Shown in pieces: positions 44,958 to 53,815 of a DNA stretch of 64,000 nt. The stretch is from Halospeciosus flavus. Its GTDB lineage: Archaea; Halobacteriota; Halobacteria; Halobacteriales; Halobacteriaceae. The position numbers and the translations under genes were made by a program. How positions within the stretch are numbered: the stretch's first letter is position 1; every line of letters begins with the position of its first letter. The notes beneath the pieces are model-generated. The model saw only the letters and a list, made by a program, of their open reading frames with translations. It did no database searches and had not been told where the DNA came from. The stretch lies in contig NZ_CP122312.1 in assembly GCF_029814175.1 (NCBI RefSeq), positions 868,001-932,000 of the forward strand, in the 5' to 3' direction.

Positions 44958-45953
44958 ATGGACCACCTTGACGAGATCTCTGTCGAAGAACTCCAAGAGG
45001 CTCTTGACAACGTGGACGGGAAGAAGCCGACAAAACGGCTGTTAGCGGCGATTGCGTACAAAAACGGTGTCACGCAGACCGAGCTAGCTGAATGGCATGA
45101 TACCGGTCGTCGAACGATCTACAGGGCTCAAGCGACTCGACACCGACGAGTCGCTTGAGCACGCCGTTACTGATGATAAACGAACTGGGAGAAAGCGGAA
45201 ACTCTCAGAACCACAGCAACAAAAGTTCGAAGACGCAGTCCACGATCCTCCCGAGGAGGTTGGGATCGACGCGCCGGCGTGGACGCCGGCGCTCGCCCAA
45301 GAATTTCTCGCGGACACCTTCGACGTTGAGTACTCAATCCCCAGCTGCCGGCGGCTGTTGAAAGAAGCGGGATTGAGCTATCAAAAACCACGCCGGACAG
45401 CCGCCGAAGCCGACGAAGACGAGCAAGAGGAGTTCCACGAAGAGCTCAAAAAAAGCGGCGGGAAATGGACGCCACCGTAGTCTGTATCGATCAAACCAAG
45501 AAATCCGTGCAAGTTGAGCCGCGTGCCGCGTGGTTTCCGCGCGGCACGCGGCCCTCCGTTGAACTCTCTGGACAACGCGAGTGGACGTGTTTGCTCGGTG
45601 CGATCACCGAAAACGGTGATCGCTTCTTCTCCCGATTTACCGAGTACGTCACGGCCGAACACGCGAAACATTTCATTTTAGCGTTATACGAAGAATTTGA
45701 GAAAGACTTGCTCATCGTCCTCGATGGAGCGTCGTATTTCCAGTCGGCCGTCACGGACCTCGCGGACCGTGACGGCCTTGATTTCGTGACGTTACCATCG
45801 TACTCACCGGAGCTAAACCCTGTCGAGGAGTGCTGGAGACAGCTCCAAGCATCTCTGAGCAACTGCTTCTTTGACTCACTTGACGAGCTTACAACCGCGA
45901 TCGATACCGCTCTTGACCAACTCTCTATCCCAAAAGTGAGCAACTATTTCTAA
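44958..45953 (+). pseudogene. IS630 transposase, frame-disrupted
   Basis: Three overlapping frames together give a full IS630-type transposase. Frame 1 (44958-45158) holds the N-terminal HTH (VTQTELAEWHDTGRRTIY). Frame 2 (45097-45480) continues KRLDTDESLEHAV to ELKK. Frame 3 (up to 45953) carries the catalytic DDE: Asp in VVCIDQTKK, Asp in VLDGASYF, Glu in ELNPVEECW. The shift near 45130 follows TAC-AG and looks like a deletion (an intact form would read IYSWLKRL). The shift at A7 (45448-45454) gives ELKKKRREMDATVV after a -1 slip and may be programmed. Confidence 0.82.
45126..45777. repeat. Five perfect hairpins in the transposase gene
   Basis: Inverted repeats: 45126-45139/45147-45160 (14 bp, 7-nt loop), 45271-45279/45284-45292 (9 bp, 4-nt loop), 45518-45530/45540-45552 (13 bp, 9-nt loop), 45600-45609/45614-45623 (10 bp, AAAA loop) and 45746-45756/45767-45777 (11 bp, 10-nt loop). 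All are perfect and lie in coding sequence. Confidence 0.85.
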
Positions 45954-45962
45954 TCGGTACTA
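45948..45962. repeat. Right terminal inverted repeat of the IS
   Basis: TTCTAATCGGTACTA, the inverse partner of the left end; the transposase stop codon lies inside it. A TA dinucleotide lies just outside (45963-45964). Confidence 0.75.
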
Positions 45963-45964
45963 TA

Positions 45965-46380
45965 GCACTGATTAGCCACCTACGCCCTGGCCCGACTGAT
46001 CGAGGCCCGGTCTCACCCTCTTCACGACGTCTCGGCCCTCGGCCTCCCGACACGGTTCTCCACTAGTCGAACGTCAGTCCGAGAAACTGGCACCCGCCGC
46101 GAATCGAGGTTCGTCGCGACACTCCTCGGGACTCGTGCTTCCGGAGTGCACTCCCGCCTCGTGCTTTGGTCTCGCGTGTGGCCGTCGAACCACTCGACCT
46201 TACGACACTGAATTCTGTACCCAGGTTTCTTCGACGTCGACCGACCGGCCACCGAAGATAGATCCTAAGATTGAGATATAGTACTATATTGGGGCATATT
46301 GTGAGTATACCCTCCTGTCTTAGTGGAGTAAGACCGAGTGATGGGACAGATTGATTACGACGGCCCGAGACGGACCACAC
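45965..46380. other. Non-coding stretch with a palindromic promoter-like site
   Basis: No convincing gene from the IS edge to the next start; frames are short and codon use poor. At 46276-46289 lies a perfect 14-bp palindrome ATATAGTACTATAT in an AT-rich patch, a likely TATA/operator region for the genes at 46381 and 46790, though the start is then about 95 nt away. Confidence 0.5.
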
Positions 46381-46797
46381 GTGACCGACGCCGAACGAAC
46401 GGCGGTCCGGACCTACGTCCCCGCCGCGCAGAAGGAACGCTGGAAGGAACACGCCGACGAGCTCGACATGAGCCAGAGCGAGTTCGTCCGGACGATGGTC
46501 CAGGCGGGCCGAAGAGGGTTCCTCGACGGTGAATCGACCGGCGAACGGGATTCCGGATCCGGACCCGACCGCGAGGAACCCCGTTCTGGAGACGCTACCC
46601 CTGGGGGTCACGGCCTCGAAGACGCCGTCCTCGAAGCACTCGATCGAGGGGGGCCGCTCGGCTGGGACGATCTCGTCGACGCGGTGACCGGCGAGATCGA
46701 AGACGAGGTCGAGGAGACACTCGACGACCTCCAGCGCGCGAACCGGGTCAGGTACAGCGGTCGCGACGGCGGCTACGTCCTCGTCGACGATGTCTGA
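46381..46797 (+). CDS. Small ribbon-helix-helix-like protein next to integrase
   Basis: A 138-residue protein that resembles the haloarchaeal DUF5805 proteins (from memory). TYVPAAQKERWKEHADELDMSQSEFVRTMVQAGRRG (core: LDMSQSEFVRTMVQAGRR) reads like a ribbon-helix-helix DNA-binding motif; a disordered Gly/Asp/Arg linker follows; the C-terminal 50 residues (LEDAVLEALDRGGPLGWDDLVDAV) look like a second small winged helix. GTG 46381 is preferred over TTG 46351. It overlaps the recombinase gene by 8 bp, so the pair is co-translated; it may control or assist the recombinase. Confidence 0.72.
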   Translation: MTDAERTAVRTYVPAAQKERWKEHADELDMSQSEFVRTMVQAGRRGFLDGESTGERDSGSGPDREEPRSGDATPGGHGLEDAVLEALDRGGPLGWDDLVDAVTGEIEDEVEETLDDLQRANRVRYSGRDGGYVLVDDV

Positions 46798-47800
46798 GGA
46801 CGACCCCGTCGCGTACTTCCTGGAGGACATGGAGTTCCACGGGCGGACCGAACGGACCCGTCGCGAGTACGAGCGTGTTCTCCGCGACTTCGAGTCTTCG
46901 GTGGGTCGGTCGGGGGTCGCCCCGGAACACGTCACCTACCGGGACTGTATCTCGTGGGTCCACGGACTCCGTCGGTCGTACAGCGAGGGGACCGTCGCGA
47001 CGTACGCGGGCTACCTCCACCGGTTCTACGAGTACATGACGCAGGTCGGCCGCTTCGAGTCGAATCCGATGACTCTCGTCATGGAGGAAATCGACGAGTC
47101 CATCGACAAGAACCCGGCACGACGCGACATCACCGTCCCGCAGATGCGTTCGTTCGTCCGAGACGTTCGTCACCCCCTCCACCGTGCGGTCGTCTGTACC
47201 TTCCTCAAGACAGGGATGCGTGTCGGCGAGTTGTGCAACCTCGACCTGCGGGACCTCCACCTTCTGGACGCAACGATCGGCGAGTACGACCTCGGTGGTC
47301 GTCCTCAACTCGACGGCCGACGTGCGTCGATATTCGTCGACGACGCGCCGTCGAGAGGCGAGGCGCACAACGGCGAGGAGCGGACGGCGTCCAACAAGCG
47401 CAAGCGTCCGACGGTCGTCCCGGTCGACGACGAACTTCGACAGGTGCTCCGCGAGTGGCTCGCGATCCGGCCGGACGTCGACTCGCCGGCAGAACCGCTG
47501 TTCGTTCGGACGAGTGATGGTTGGGGGAGCCGTCTCGACCCGAGTGCCGTCCAGCACTTCGTCGCCTCGTACGCGTCCGAGCACGGGTGGTACGAACGGG
47601 GTGCGGGGGCGACACAGAACGTCACCCCCCACTACTTTCGGCACTTCTTCACCACGCACCTCCGCGACAGGACCGGCGACCGCGGCGTCGTCAAGTACCT
47701 TCGGGGCGACGTCGCCGACGACGTGATCGACACGTACACGCACAACTGGGGCGACCGGGTGCGAGAAGTCTACCTCGACAATATCTACTCACTCCTCTGA
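46790..47800 (+). CDS. Tyrosine recombinase/integrase (XerC/D-like)
   Basis: A 336-residue tyrosine recombinase. N-terminal SAM-like core-binding domain (about 1-105; TRREYERVLRDFE), then catalytic domain with Arg144 in TGMRVGELCNLDL, Lys in KRKRPTVV, His281 and Arg284 in HYFRHFF, and Tyr316 in DTYTH. The second conserved His is replaced in RGDVADDVIDT (LRGD instead of LGH). No att repeats were found nearby, so its target is unknown. It may resolve a replicon or act in mobility; overlaps the small DNA-binding-type gene by 8 bp. Confidence 0.9.
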   Translation: MSEDDPVAYFLEDMEFHGRTERTRREYERVLRDFESSVGRSGVAPEHVTYRDCISWVHGLRRSYSEGTVATYAGYLHRFYEYMTQVGRFESNPMTLVMEEIDESIDKNPARRDITVPQMRSFVRDVRHPLHRAVVCTFLKTGMRVGELCNLDLRDLHLLDATIGEYDLGGRPQLDGRRASIFVDDAPSRGEAHNGEERTASNKRKRPTVVPVDDELRQVLREWLAIRPDVDSPAEPLFVRTSDGWGSRLDPSAVQHFVASYASEHGWYERGAGATQNVTPHYFRHFFTTHLRDRTGDRGVVKYLRGDVADDVIDTYTHNWGDRVREVYLDNIYSLL

Positions 47801-47967
47801 CACCTCTCTCCGTCGCGCCAACGACGCGTAAACTACATGTCGCTATACAGAATTGGCGTGTCGTCGGTGACTAGCTAACTGCGATATTCGGGCCGGACGA
47901 GGGCTGACGACCGGGTCCGGAATCGAAGTGGCTCTTCTCGTGGTGAGCCGGGACGGCGTTCGATTGG

Positions 47968-47983
47968 TTTTGGTAAGCCTAAA
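47968..47983. promoter_or_regulatory. TTTTGG-TAAG-CCTAAA palindrome (DtxR-like site 1)
   Basis: A 16-bp imperfect palindrome, one mismatch from TTTAGG-N4-CCTAAA, placed -41 to -26 from the GT2 ATG (48009), so it overlaps the likely TATA. The same pattern occurs at 54984 and 56302. TTAGG half-sites are typical of DtxR/IdeR-type metal regulators. Confidence 0.5.
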
Positions 47984-48008
47984 ATGTGCACGGCGGGAAC
48001 TGCTGGTA

Positions 48009-48704
48009 ATGACCGAGACGGAACCCCCGTTTGGACTCGACGACGTGAGCGTCGTCATGGGCGCGTACAACGAAGAGGAAGCGATCGAAGACGTGCTCAC
48101 CGACATCGAGGCGGCTACGGACGGGCAGGCCGAGATCGTCGTCGTCGACAGTTCAGAGGATCGGACCCCCGAAATCGCACGCGAGCACGGCGCCGAGGTT
48201 GTCCGCCAGCCTCCACGAGGGTACGGAGAGGCCGTTCGCGAGGCCCTGCTTTCGGCGTCGAACCCCGTGCGGGTCACGACCGACTGTGACGGCACCTACC
48301 CGATGGAGCGCATCCCCGACTTCCTCGACCTGATCAACGAGGGCTACGACGTGGTCAGCGGCGACCGGCTCTACCACGGTGCCGACACGATGCCGCCGTT
48401 CAATCGGTTCGGCAACCACGCGTTCGCGGCGCTCGCGAGCGGCCTGATGGGCGAGCGCGTCCACGACGTGACGACGGGGATGCGGGCCTACCGTGCCGAC
48501 CTGATCGAGGACGTTACGTGGACCGAGAACACCGGTCTGTCCGCGGAACTCCTCCTTCGCCCGGTCATGCGCGACTACCGCGTTCGCGAGGAACCCATCG
48601 AGTACGACGAGCGGCTCGGGGAGACGACGCTCGACCCCCTCACGGGCGGCGCAGCGATCGCGAAGTCCATCGTGAAGGTCTGTCTCGAAGAGCGGCGTCG
48701 GTGA
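48009..48704 (+). CDS. Glycosyltransferase family 2, dolichyl-phosphate-sugar-synthase-like
   Basis: A 231-residue GT2 without a membrane tail. SVVMGAYNEEEAIEDVL is the first nucleotide-binding strand; EIVVVDSSEDRTPEIAREHGAEV follows, and the metal site TTDCDGTYPMERI resembles DPM1/DPG synthases that charge dolichyl phosphate. It would supply a lipid-linked sugar. ATG 48009 is the family start; a DtxR-like palindrome covers its promoter. It converges with the large membrane GT (172 bp apart), and both may act on one surface glycan. Confidence 0.85.
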   Translation: MTETEPPFGLDDVSVVMGAYNEEEAIEDVLTDIEAATDGQAEIVVVDSSEDRTPEIAREHGAEVVRQPPRGYGEAVREALLSASNPVRVTTDCDGTYPMERIPDFLDLINEGYDVVSGDRLYHGADTMPPFNRFGNHAFAALASGLMGERVHDVTTGMRAYRADLIEDVTWTENTGLSAELLLRPVMRDYRVREEPIEYDERLGETTLDPLTGGAAIAKSIVKVCLEERRR

Positions 48705-48875
48705 GTCATCGACTTCGGATCGTTCTTCGCTAAACCACCGGAGAGAGAGAGTTTTTCTGTGGAGACGGAACCAGACCTCCCGTGCCACCGCGAAGCACCA
48801 CGACGGGGGCCTCGGTTGTGCGGAACGACCCGTCGTGGCCGGGAGTTCCGCCTGTCAGCCTGTCACTCCCTGTCC

Positions 48876-50990
48876 TCACGCCGTCGACGTGTTCGCTAAT
48901 TGTGCCTCGACGAAGACGCCACGGGGCGTCTCCCCGACGTAGGCCGCCTCGCCGCCGCAGAGTCGCGGCCGGTCGCAGTACTCGAGGTACGGCGTGATGG
49001 CCCGAACTTCCCCACCGGTGCGTTCCACCGGCAGGCGGAGTCGGTAGCTGAACTCAGCCCCGGGCCCCCGGTCGACGAAGACGGCCACCTCGATAGAGTC
49101 GCGGTCGTCGATGGCGACGGGGCCACTGCCAACGCCGACGCGTCGGATGTCGTCGCCGCGCAGTCGGACGGCGCCGTCCTCAACGACGACACGGAACGGG
49201 AGTTCCTCGGGCGTGCCGTTCACCGCGTAGTAGGCGTGGCCCTCCTCCGTCCCGAGGCGGAGCGACGCCGACTCCGTCCCCGCGGGGAGACCGACCGCCG
49301 CGTCGACGACGACGCGTTCGCCTCGGGCGACGCGGACGCGCTGGAGCGTCGACTCGACCGGGACGTTGTCCGTCGGGACCCACGACCCGCGGTAGACGTA
49401 GCGGTACTTCGTCCGGTTCTCGAAGGTCGCAGCGACGTCGAACGACCGGATTCCATCGAGTGCGTACACCACGTCACCGTCGAAGCCGGGGTCGTTGCGG
49501 AGTTCCTGGAACGGGTGGTTGAGCCACGGCCCGTACGGCGTCGGGAGATAGACGAGCGCGTGCTGGAGGTCACGCTCCACGAACGGTTCGTACCCCATCG
49601 CTAGTTGCTGGGACACCTGGTCGTTGCGCTGGAGCGGCGGTGCTGCCTCGTTCGCGGCCGCCCCCGCCACTACGGCCGAGGTGACGAGCAGGAACGCGAC
49701 GGCGACGCGACGAGCGGCCGTCCCGTCGATCCGCTCGTCGACTCGCTCGTGGACCTCACTCGTGCCCGTGAGGAGTCCGTGTGCGGCGAACGCCGCCGTC
49801 GGAACGAGCAGGTCGAAGTGGTAGTACGGCCCGAGGAAGTAGACGAGTCCGTCGTCCGGGTCGGCGATACCGCCAAGGACGTTCAGGTTCCCCCAGAACG
49901 CGACGTTCCCGACGATCACCGAGACGAAGAGTCCGGCGAGGACGCCCCGCCGCCAGTCGTCCCGACGGGCGAGGAACAGTCCGACGCCGACAGCCGCGAG
50001 TAGCGTGCCCACGGGTCCGCCGACCACCCACTCGGTGAACAGCGTCTCGACGACCTGTCGGTTGGCGCGGAGGGCGAGTTCGACCGTGTAGTTCACGTCG
50101 TGGCCCAGGATCTGTCGGTGGCCGAACCCGAGACCGTCGAGCGGTGCGAACGCCTGGTAGGGGAAGACGAAGGCGTGGCCGGTCAGGATGGCGTTGTAGC
50201 CGAGCGTGACGGCGACGCCGACGAGACCGAGTCCGGCGGTGGCGACTCGCCGTCGGACGAGCGCGTCGCGCCACGGTTCGTCGAACACTGTTGAAACTGT
50301 ACAGTGTTTCCATACTGTCCACACTGCGTGGGTGATGAACGGCGTGGCGAACAGGACGGCGGTGTACGGGCGGGCGAAGAAGGCGACGCCGACGGCACCG
50401 CCGGCGATCGCGGCCCAGCGGACACTTCCCTCCCGCTCGGCCCGGAAGTAGGCCAGTGCGAACAGGAGGTTGAACGCTGTCGTCGGCGCGTAGGGGAGGA
50501 ACGTCCCGACCTGCACGAGGAACATCGGGGAGGCGAGCAGGAACGCACCGGCGAGGAGACCGGTCCGTGCGTCGAAGACCTCCCGCGTCACGGCGTAGGT
50601 CAGGTAGACGCAGGCGGCGGCGACTCCGACGAGCGCGAGTCGGAAGCCGCCGAGGAGTTTCCCGAGTGCGAAGAAAATCGCCGTCGGTGGCGCGTACTTC
50701 GGGTAGAGGACGTCACCCGACCGCTCGGGGACGGGGACGGCCGGTCCGTTCGGCGACTCGGCGTCGACGAAGAACCAGGGGTCGAAGGCCTCCTCAACCG
50801 GCGGGCGGAGGTAGAGTTTCCCTTCGAGGAGCATCGCGGCCTGCTGGAGGTAGACCCCTTCGTCGTGGTTGATCGAGTGGTAGGGGAAGACCCACAGCGA
50901 GACGAGGAAGGCGGTGAGTCCGGCGACGGCGGCGAGCGCGAGCGCACCGTGACTGGCACGGACGCGGGTACGGACGCGACCGACCACCAT
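48876..50990 (-). CDS. GT-C-type membrane glycosyltransferase
   Basis: A 704-residue membrane protein. About ten hydrophobic helices (residues 15-440) carry an early INHDEG motif (Asp43, Glu44), the acidic pair used by GT-C enzymes such as PMT/ArnT with lipid-phosphate sugars; residues about 460-704 are a soluble beta-rich domain outside the cell. It would transfer a sugar from dolichyl phosphate to a surface acceptor. The ATG follows the ATPase stop directly (TAGATG), so it is the last gene of the iron transporter operon. Confidence 0.82.
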   Translation of the reverse strand: MVVGRVRTRVRASHGALALAAVAGLTAFLVSLWVFPYHSINHDEGVYLQQAAMLLEGKLYLRPPVEEAFDPWFFVDAESPNGPAVPVPERSGDVLYPKYAPPTAIFFALGKLLGGFRLALVGVAAACVYLTYAVTREVFDARTGLLAGAFLLASPMFLVQVGTFLPYAPTTAFNLLFALAYFRAEREGSVRWAAIAGGAVGVAFFARPYTAVLFATPFITHAVWTVWKHCTVSTVFDEPWRDALVRRRVATAGLGLVGVAVTLGYNAILTGHAFVFPYQAFAPLDGLGFGHRQILGHDVNYTVELALRANRQVVETLFTEWVVGGPVGTLLAAVGVGLFLARRDDWRRGVLAGLFVSVIVGNVAFWGNLNVLGGIADPDDGLVYFLGPYYHFDLLVPTAAFAAHGLLTGTSEVHERVDERIDGTAARRVAVAFLLVTSAVVAGAAANEAAPPLQRNDQVSQQLAMGYEPFVERDLQHALVYLPTPYGPWLNHPFQELRNDPGFDGDVVYALDGIRSFDVAATFENRTKYRYVYRGSWVPTDNVPVESTLQRVRVARGERVVVDAAVGLPAGTESASLRLGTEEGHAYYAVNGTPEELPFRVVVEDGAVRLRGDDIRRVGVGSGPVAIDDRDSIEVAVFVDRGPGAEFSYRLRLPVERTGGEVRAITPYLEYCDRPRLCGGEAAYVGETPRGVFVEAQLANTSTA

Positions 50991-52148
50991 CTACTCGGTC
51001 GGGTACCAGGCGAGGGAGTGGTCCGCGACGAGGTCGACGTGTACGGCCTGGCCGACGTCGAAGTTCTCGGCGTGGTTGTGCAGACAGCGGACCACGTCGC
51101 CGTTCGCGAGTTCGACGTGGTAGACGAACGACGGGCCGGTGTACTGACGCTGGACGATGCGGCCGTCGGCCTCGTTCTCGGCCGGGGCGGGCGTCAGCCG
51201 CAGGTCGTCCGGCCGCACGAGGACGTCGACCATCGCGCCGACGTACTCGTCGGCGAGTCCCTTCAGCAAGTCCGGCTGGAACGAGCCGATGGTCGTGTCG
51301 ATGGACTCCTGGCTCACGCGCGCGGAGAGGAAGCCTGCCTGCCCGAGGAAGGACGCGACGAAGCGCGACTTCGGGTGTTCGAACACCGCCTCCGGGTCGC
51401 CGACTTGCTCGACCTGCCCGTCGTTCATGACGGCGACGCGGTCGGAGATGGAGAGTGCCTCCTCCTGGTCGTGAGTGACCGAGACGGCCGTGACGCCCGC
51501 CTCCTTGAGGATTCGGCGGACTTCCTCGCGCATCTCGACGCGCAGGCGGACGTCGAGGTTCGAGAAGGGTTCGTCGAGGAGGAGGATGTCCGGTTCGGGG
51601 GCCAGCGAGCGCGCCAGGGCGACGCGCTGTTGTTGGCCGCCGGAGAGCTGATCGGGTCGCCGCTCGCCCATCCCCGAGAGCCCGACGAGGTCGAGGAGTT
51701 CGTCGACGCGTTCGTCGGTCTCCTCCTGGTCGGCGTCCGTGAGGCCGAACGCGATGTTCTCGCGGGTGGAGAGGTGCGGGAAGAGTGCGAAGTCCTGGAA
51801 GACGATACCGACGCCGCGTTCTTCGGGTTCGACGAACGTAGTCTCGTCGGCGACGGGTTCGTCGGCGAGTTCGATGCGGCCCTCCGTCGGCCGTTCGAGA
51901 CCGGCCATCAGCCGGAGCGTCGTGGTCTTCCCACAGCCTGAGGGACCGAGGAGTGTGAGTAACTCGCCGTCGCGGATGTCGATGGAGACGTCGGTGACGG
52001 CGGTCTCGGTCCCGTACGCTTTGGTAACGTCGTCGAGACAGAGGACGGCGTCCCGCTCGGTGTCGGGTGGCTGCTCGTCGGCGGTCGTTGCTCTCGTCAA
52101 GCCCTGTGCGTCCGAGTTCACGTCGGGTGTGTATTCGCTGTCAGCCAT
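50991..52148 (-). CDS. ABC transporter ATP-binding protein (FbpC-type)
   Basis: A 385-residue ABC ATPase. Walker A GPSGCGKT (68-75), Q-loop FQDF, signature LSGGQQQR (168-175), Walker B ILLLDEP (190-196) and a His in SVTHDQEEA are intact; residues about 270-385 form a TOBE-like regulatory domain. A 35-residue disordered start is common in haloarchaea. With the permease (8-bp overlap upstream) and the lipoprotein, it energises Fe3+ uptake. Stop and the GT-C ATG are adjacent. Confidence 0.93.
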   Translation of the reverse strand: MADSEYTPDVNSDAQGLTRATTADEQPPDTERDAVLCLDDVTKAYGTETAVTDVSIDIRDGELLTLLGPSGCGKTTTLRLMAGLERPTEGRIELADEPVADETTFVEPEERGVGIVFQDFALFPHLSTRENIAFGLTDADQEETDERVDELLDLVGLSGMGERRPDQLSGGQQQRVALARSLAPEPDILLLDEPFSNLDVRLRVEMREEVRRILKEAGVTAVSVTHDQEEALSISDRVAVMNDGQVEQVGDPEAVFEHPKSRFVASFLGQAGFLSARVSQESIDTTIGSFQPDLLKGLADEYVGAMVDVLVRPDDLRLTPAPAENEADGRIVQRQYTGPSFVYHVELANGDVVRCLHNHAENFDVGQAVHVDLVADHSLAWYPTE

Positions 52149-53811
52149 TGTATCGTTCCCGTGCCAGGATGACCACCATCGAGAGAGCCGAGATGCCGAC
52201 CAGGACGAGCGCGGGGACCGCGGCTCGGCCGTAGTAGCCTGCGCCCTGAACTAACCAGATGTAGGTGACGAGTGTATCAAAGCCTGTCGGATGGAGCAGG
52301 AGCGTCGCGGGCAGTTCCTTCATGGTGGTGAGGAAGACGAGCGCCGCGCCCGCGGCGACGCCGGGTGCGATGAGTGGGAGCGTCACCTTCCGGAACGCCG
52401 TCCGCGGCGAGTGGCCCAGCGTCCGGGCCGCCTCCGTGAGCTTCGGGTCCACCTGTAATACCGAGGAGCGAACCGTCCCGACGGCTTGCGGGAGGAAGCG
52501 CACGACGTAGGCGAAGACGAGCAGCGGGAGCGTCTGGTAGAGACTGGGTGCGAAGTTCGCGCCGAAGAAGACGAGCGCGAGCCCGAGGACGACGCCCGGC
52601 GCGGCGTAGCCGACGTAGGTCGCGCGGTCGATGACGGTCGTGATGGCCGAGTCGGTCCGCGCAGAGAGGTAGGCGACCGGGACGGCGAGGACGACGGCGG
52701 CGAGGGCCGCGAGCACCGAGACGTACACCGAGTTGAACCCGTACACCCACTCGAACTCGAAGCCGACGGCGCCGTAGCCGGGTGCCGAGCGGAACAGCCA
52801 CATTACCAGTACGCCCATCGGGACGACGAGACAGAGGAAGGCGACGGCCGCACAGAACAGCGTCGCCGGCAGTTTCAGCCAGCCGAGTCCGACCCGGTCG
52901 CTCCGGCCCTGCCCGCGGGTGACGTACGCCGAAGTGTCGCCGCCGCCGACCTGCGACTCGATGGCGAGGATGACGACGGTGACGAGCAGGAGTTGGATGG
53001 AGAGCAACGCGGCGAAGTCCCGCGCGAACGTGTTGTACTCGACGAAGATGACGCGGGTAAACGCGTCGTAGTGCATGATGGCCGGCGTCCCGAAGTCCGA
53101 CAGCGCGTAGAGTGCGACGAGCAGCGCGCCGGCGGTGACGCCGGGCAGGATCTGGGGCAGCGTCACCCGGCGGAACGCCGCGAGCGGCGAGTGCCCCAGC
53201 GTCCGGGCGGCCTCGAACTGGGTCGCGTCGAAGGAGAGCAACGACGCCCGCGTCGTCAAGAAGACGTACGGGTAGGTGAACAGGGTGAGGACGAGCGCGG
53301 CGCCCTCGAAGCCGTAGATGACCGGAATCTCGGCGATGCCCAGCGGTTCAAGCAGGTCGGCGAGCACGCCACGCGGGCCGAACGCCGAGACGAAGGCGAA
53401 GGCGCCGATGTAGCTCGGCACGACCAGCGGGAGTGCACAGACGACCGTCCAGAACCGTCGGAACGGCAGGTCTGTCTGCACGGTCAATACTGCCAGCGGG
53501 ACGCCGATGACGAGCGACCCCGCCGTGACGGCGATGACGAGTAGAAGGCTGTTCAGGAGGACGTCGAGCGTCGACGCCTGGAGGAGTTCGCCGAGCGCGC
53601 CGAAGACGTTCGCGTCGAACTCGACGACGAACGGAGTGAGAGAAAGTTGGGCCGTGACGTCGAACCCCTGGACGAAGAGCCAGAGGACCGGCGAGAGGAC
53701 GACCGCCGCGATGGCGCCGGAGACGAGTGTTAGTCCGAGCGGAAGCGACTCCCGATCCTCGCCGAGCGAGGTCTGGTCCGCGAGCCGTTGGAGGCGGTCG
53801 TCGGTACTCAT
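52141..53811 (-). CDS. ABC transporter permease (double, FbpB-type)
   Basis: A 556-residue permease made of two fused halves, twelve predicted helices. Each half ends in an EAA loop: EAARTLGHSPLAAFRRVTLP and EAARTLGHSPRTAFRKVTLP, which dock onto the ATPase. This fused architecture is typical of the FbpB/ThiP iron and thiamine group. An initial soluble stretch of about 30 residues is cytosolic. It overlaps the ATPase gene by 8 bp and follows the lipoprotein by 4 bp. Confidence 0.92.
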   Translation of the reverse strand: MSTDDRLQRLADQTSLGEDRESLPLGLTLVSGAIAAVVLSPVLWLFVQGFDVTAQLSLTPFVVEFDANVFGALGELLQASTLDVLLNSLLLVIAVTAGSLVIGVPLAVLTVQTDLPFRRFWTVVCALPLVVPSYIGAFAFVSAFGPRGVLADLLEPLGIAEIPVIYGFEGAALVLTLFTYPYVFLTTRASLLSFDATQFEAARTLGHSPLAAFRRVTLPQILPGVTAGALLVALYALSDFGTPAIMHYDAFTRVIFVEYNTFARDFAALLSIQLLLVTVVILAIESQVGGGDTSAYVTRGQGRSDRVGLGWLKLPATLFCAAVAFLCLVVPMGVLVMWLFRSAPGYGAVGFEFEWVYGFNSVYVSVLAALAAVVLAVPVAYLSARTDSAITTVIDRATYVGYAAPGVVLGLALVFFGANFAPSLYQTLPLLVFAYVVRFLPQAVGTVRSSVLQVDPKLTEAARTLGHSPRTAFRKVTLPLIAPGVAAGAALVFLTTMKELPATLLLHPTGFDTLVTYIWLVQGAGYYGRAAVPALVLVGISALSMVVILARERYNG

Positions 53812-53815
53812 CCGT

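Larger units (their letters stand above)
44913..45962 (+). mobile_element. IS630-family insertion sequence
   Basis: A 1050-bp element. Imperfect terminal inverted repeats: the left end TAGTAGTCGTTAGAA (44913-44927) and the complement of the right end TAGTACCGATTAGAA (from 45948-45962) agree at 11 of 15 bases. Flanks are GC-TA on both sides (TA at 44911-44912 and at 45963-45964), matching the TA duplication of IS630/Tc1 elements; the empty site would read TTGCTAGCAC. Its transposase is interrupted by frames, so this copy is probably inactive. Confidence 0.82.

Noticed and set aside
44881-45980. A tRNA split by the insertion sequence (GGGCGGGTAGCCAAGC looks like a tRNA start)
   Set aside because: After removing the IS the flank pairs only GGGCG with CGCCC about 50 nt on; no T-arm or anticodon arm is present.
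39237-47852. A 13-bp inverted match (ATTCTGTATAGCG near 39240 and its complement near 47840)
   Set aside because: In a 64-kb window many 13-mer matches are expected by chance; no flanking similarity.
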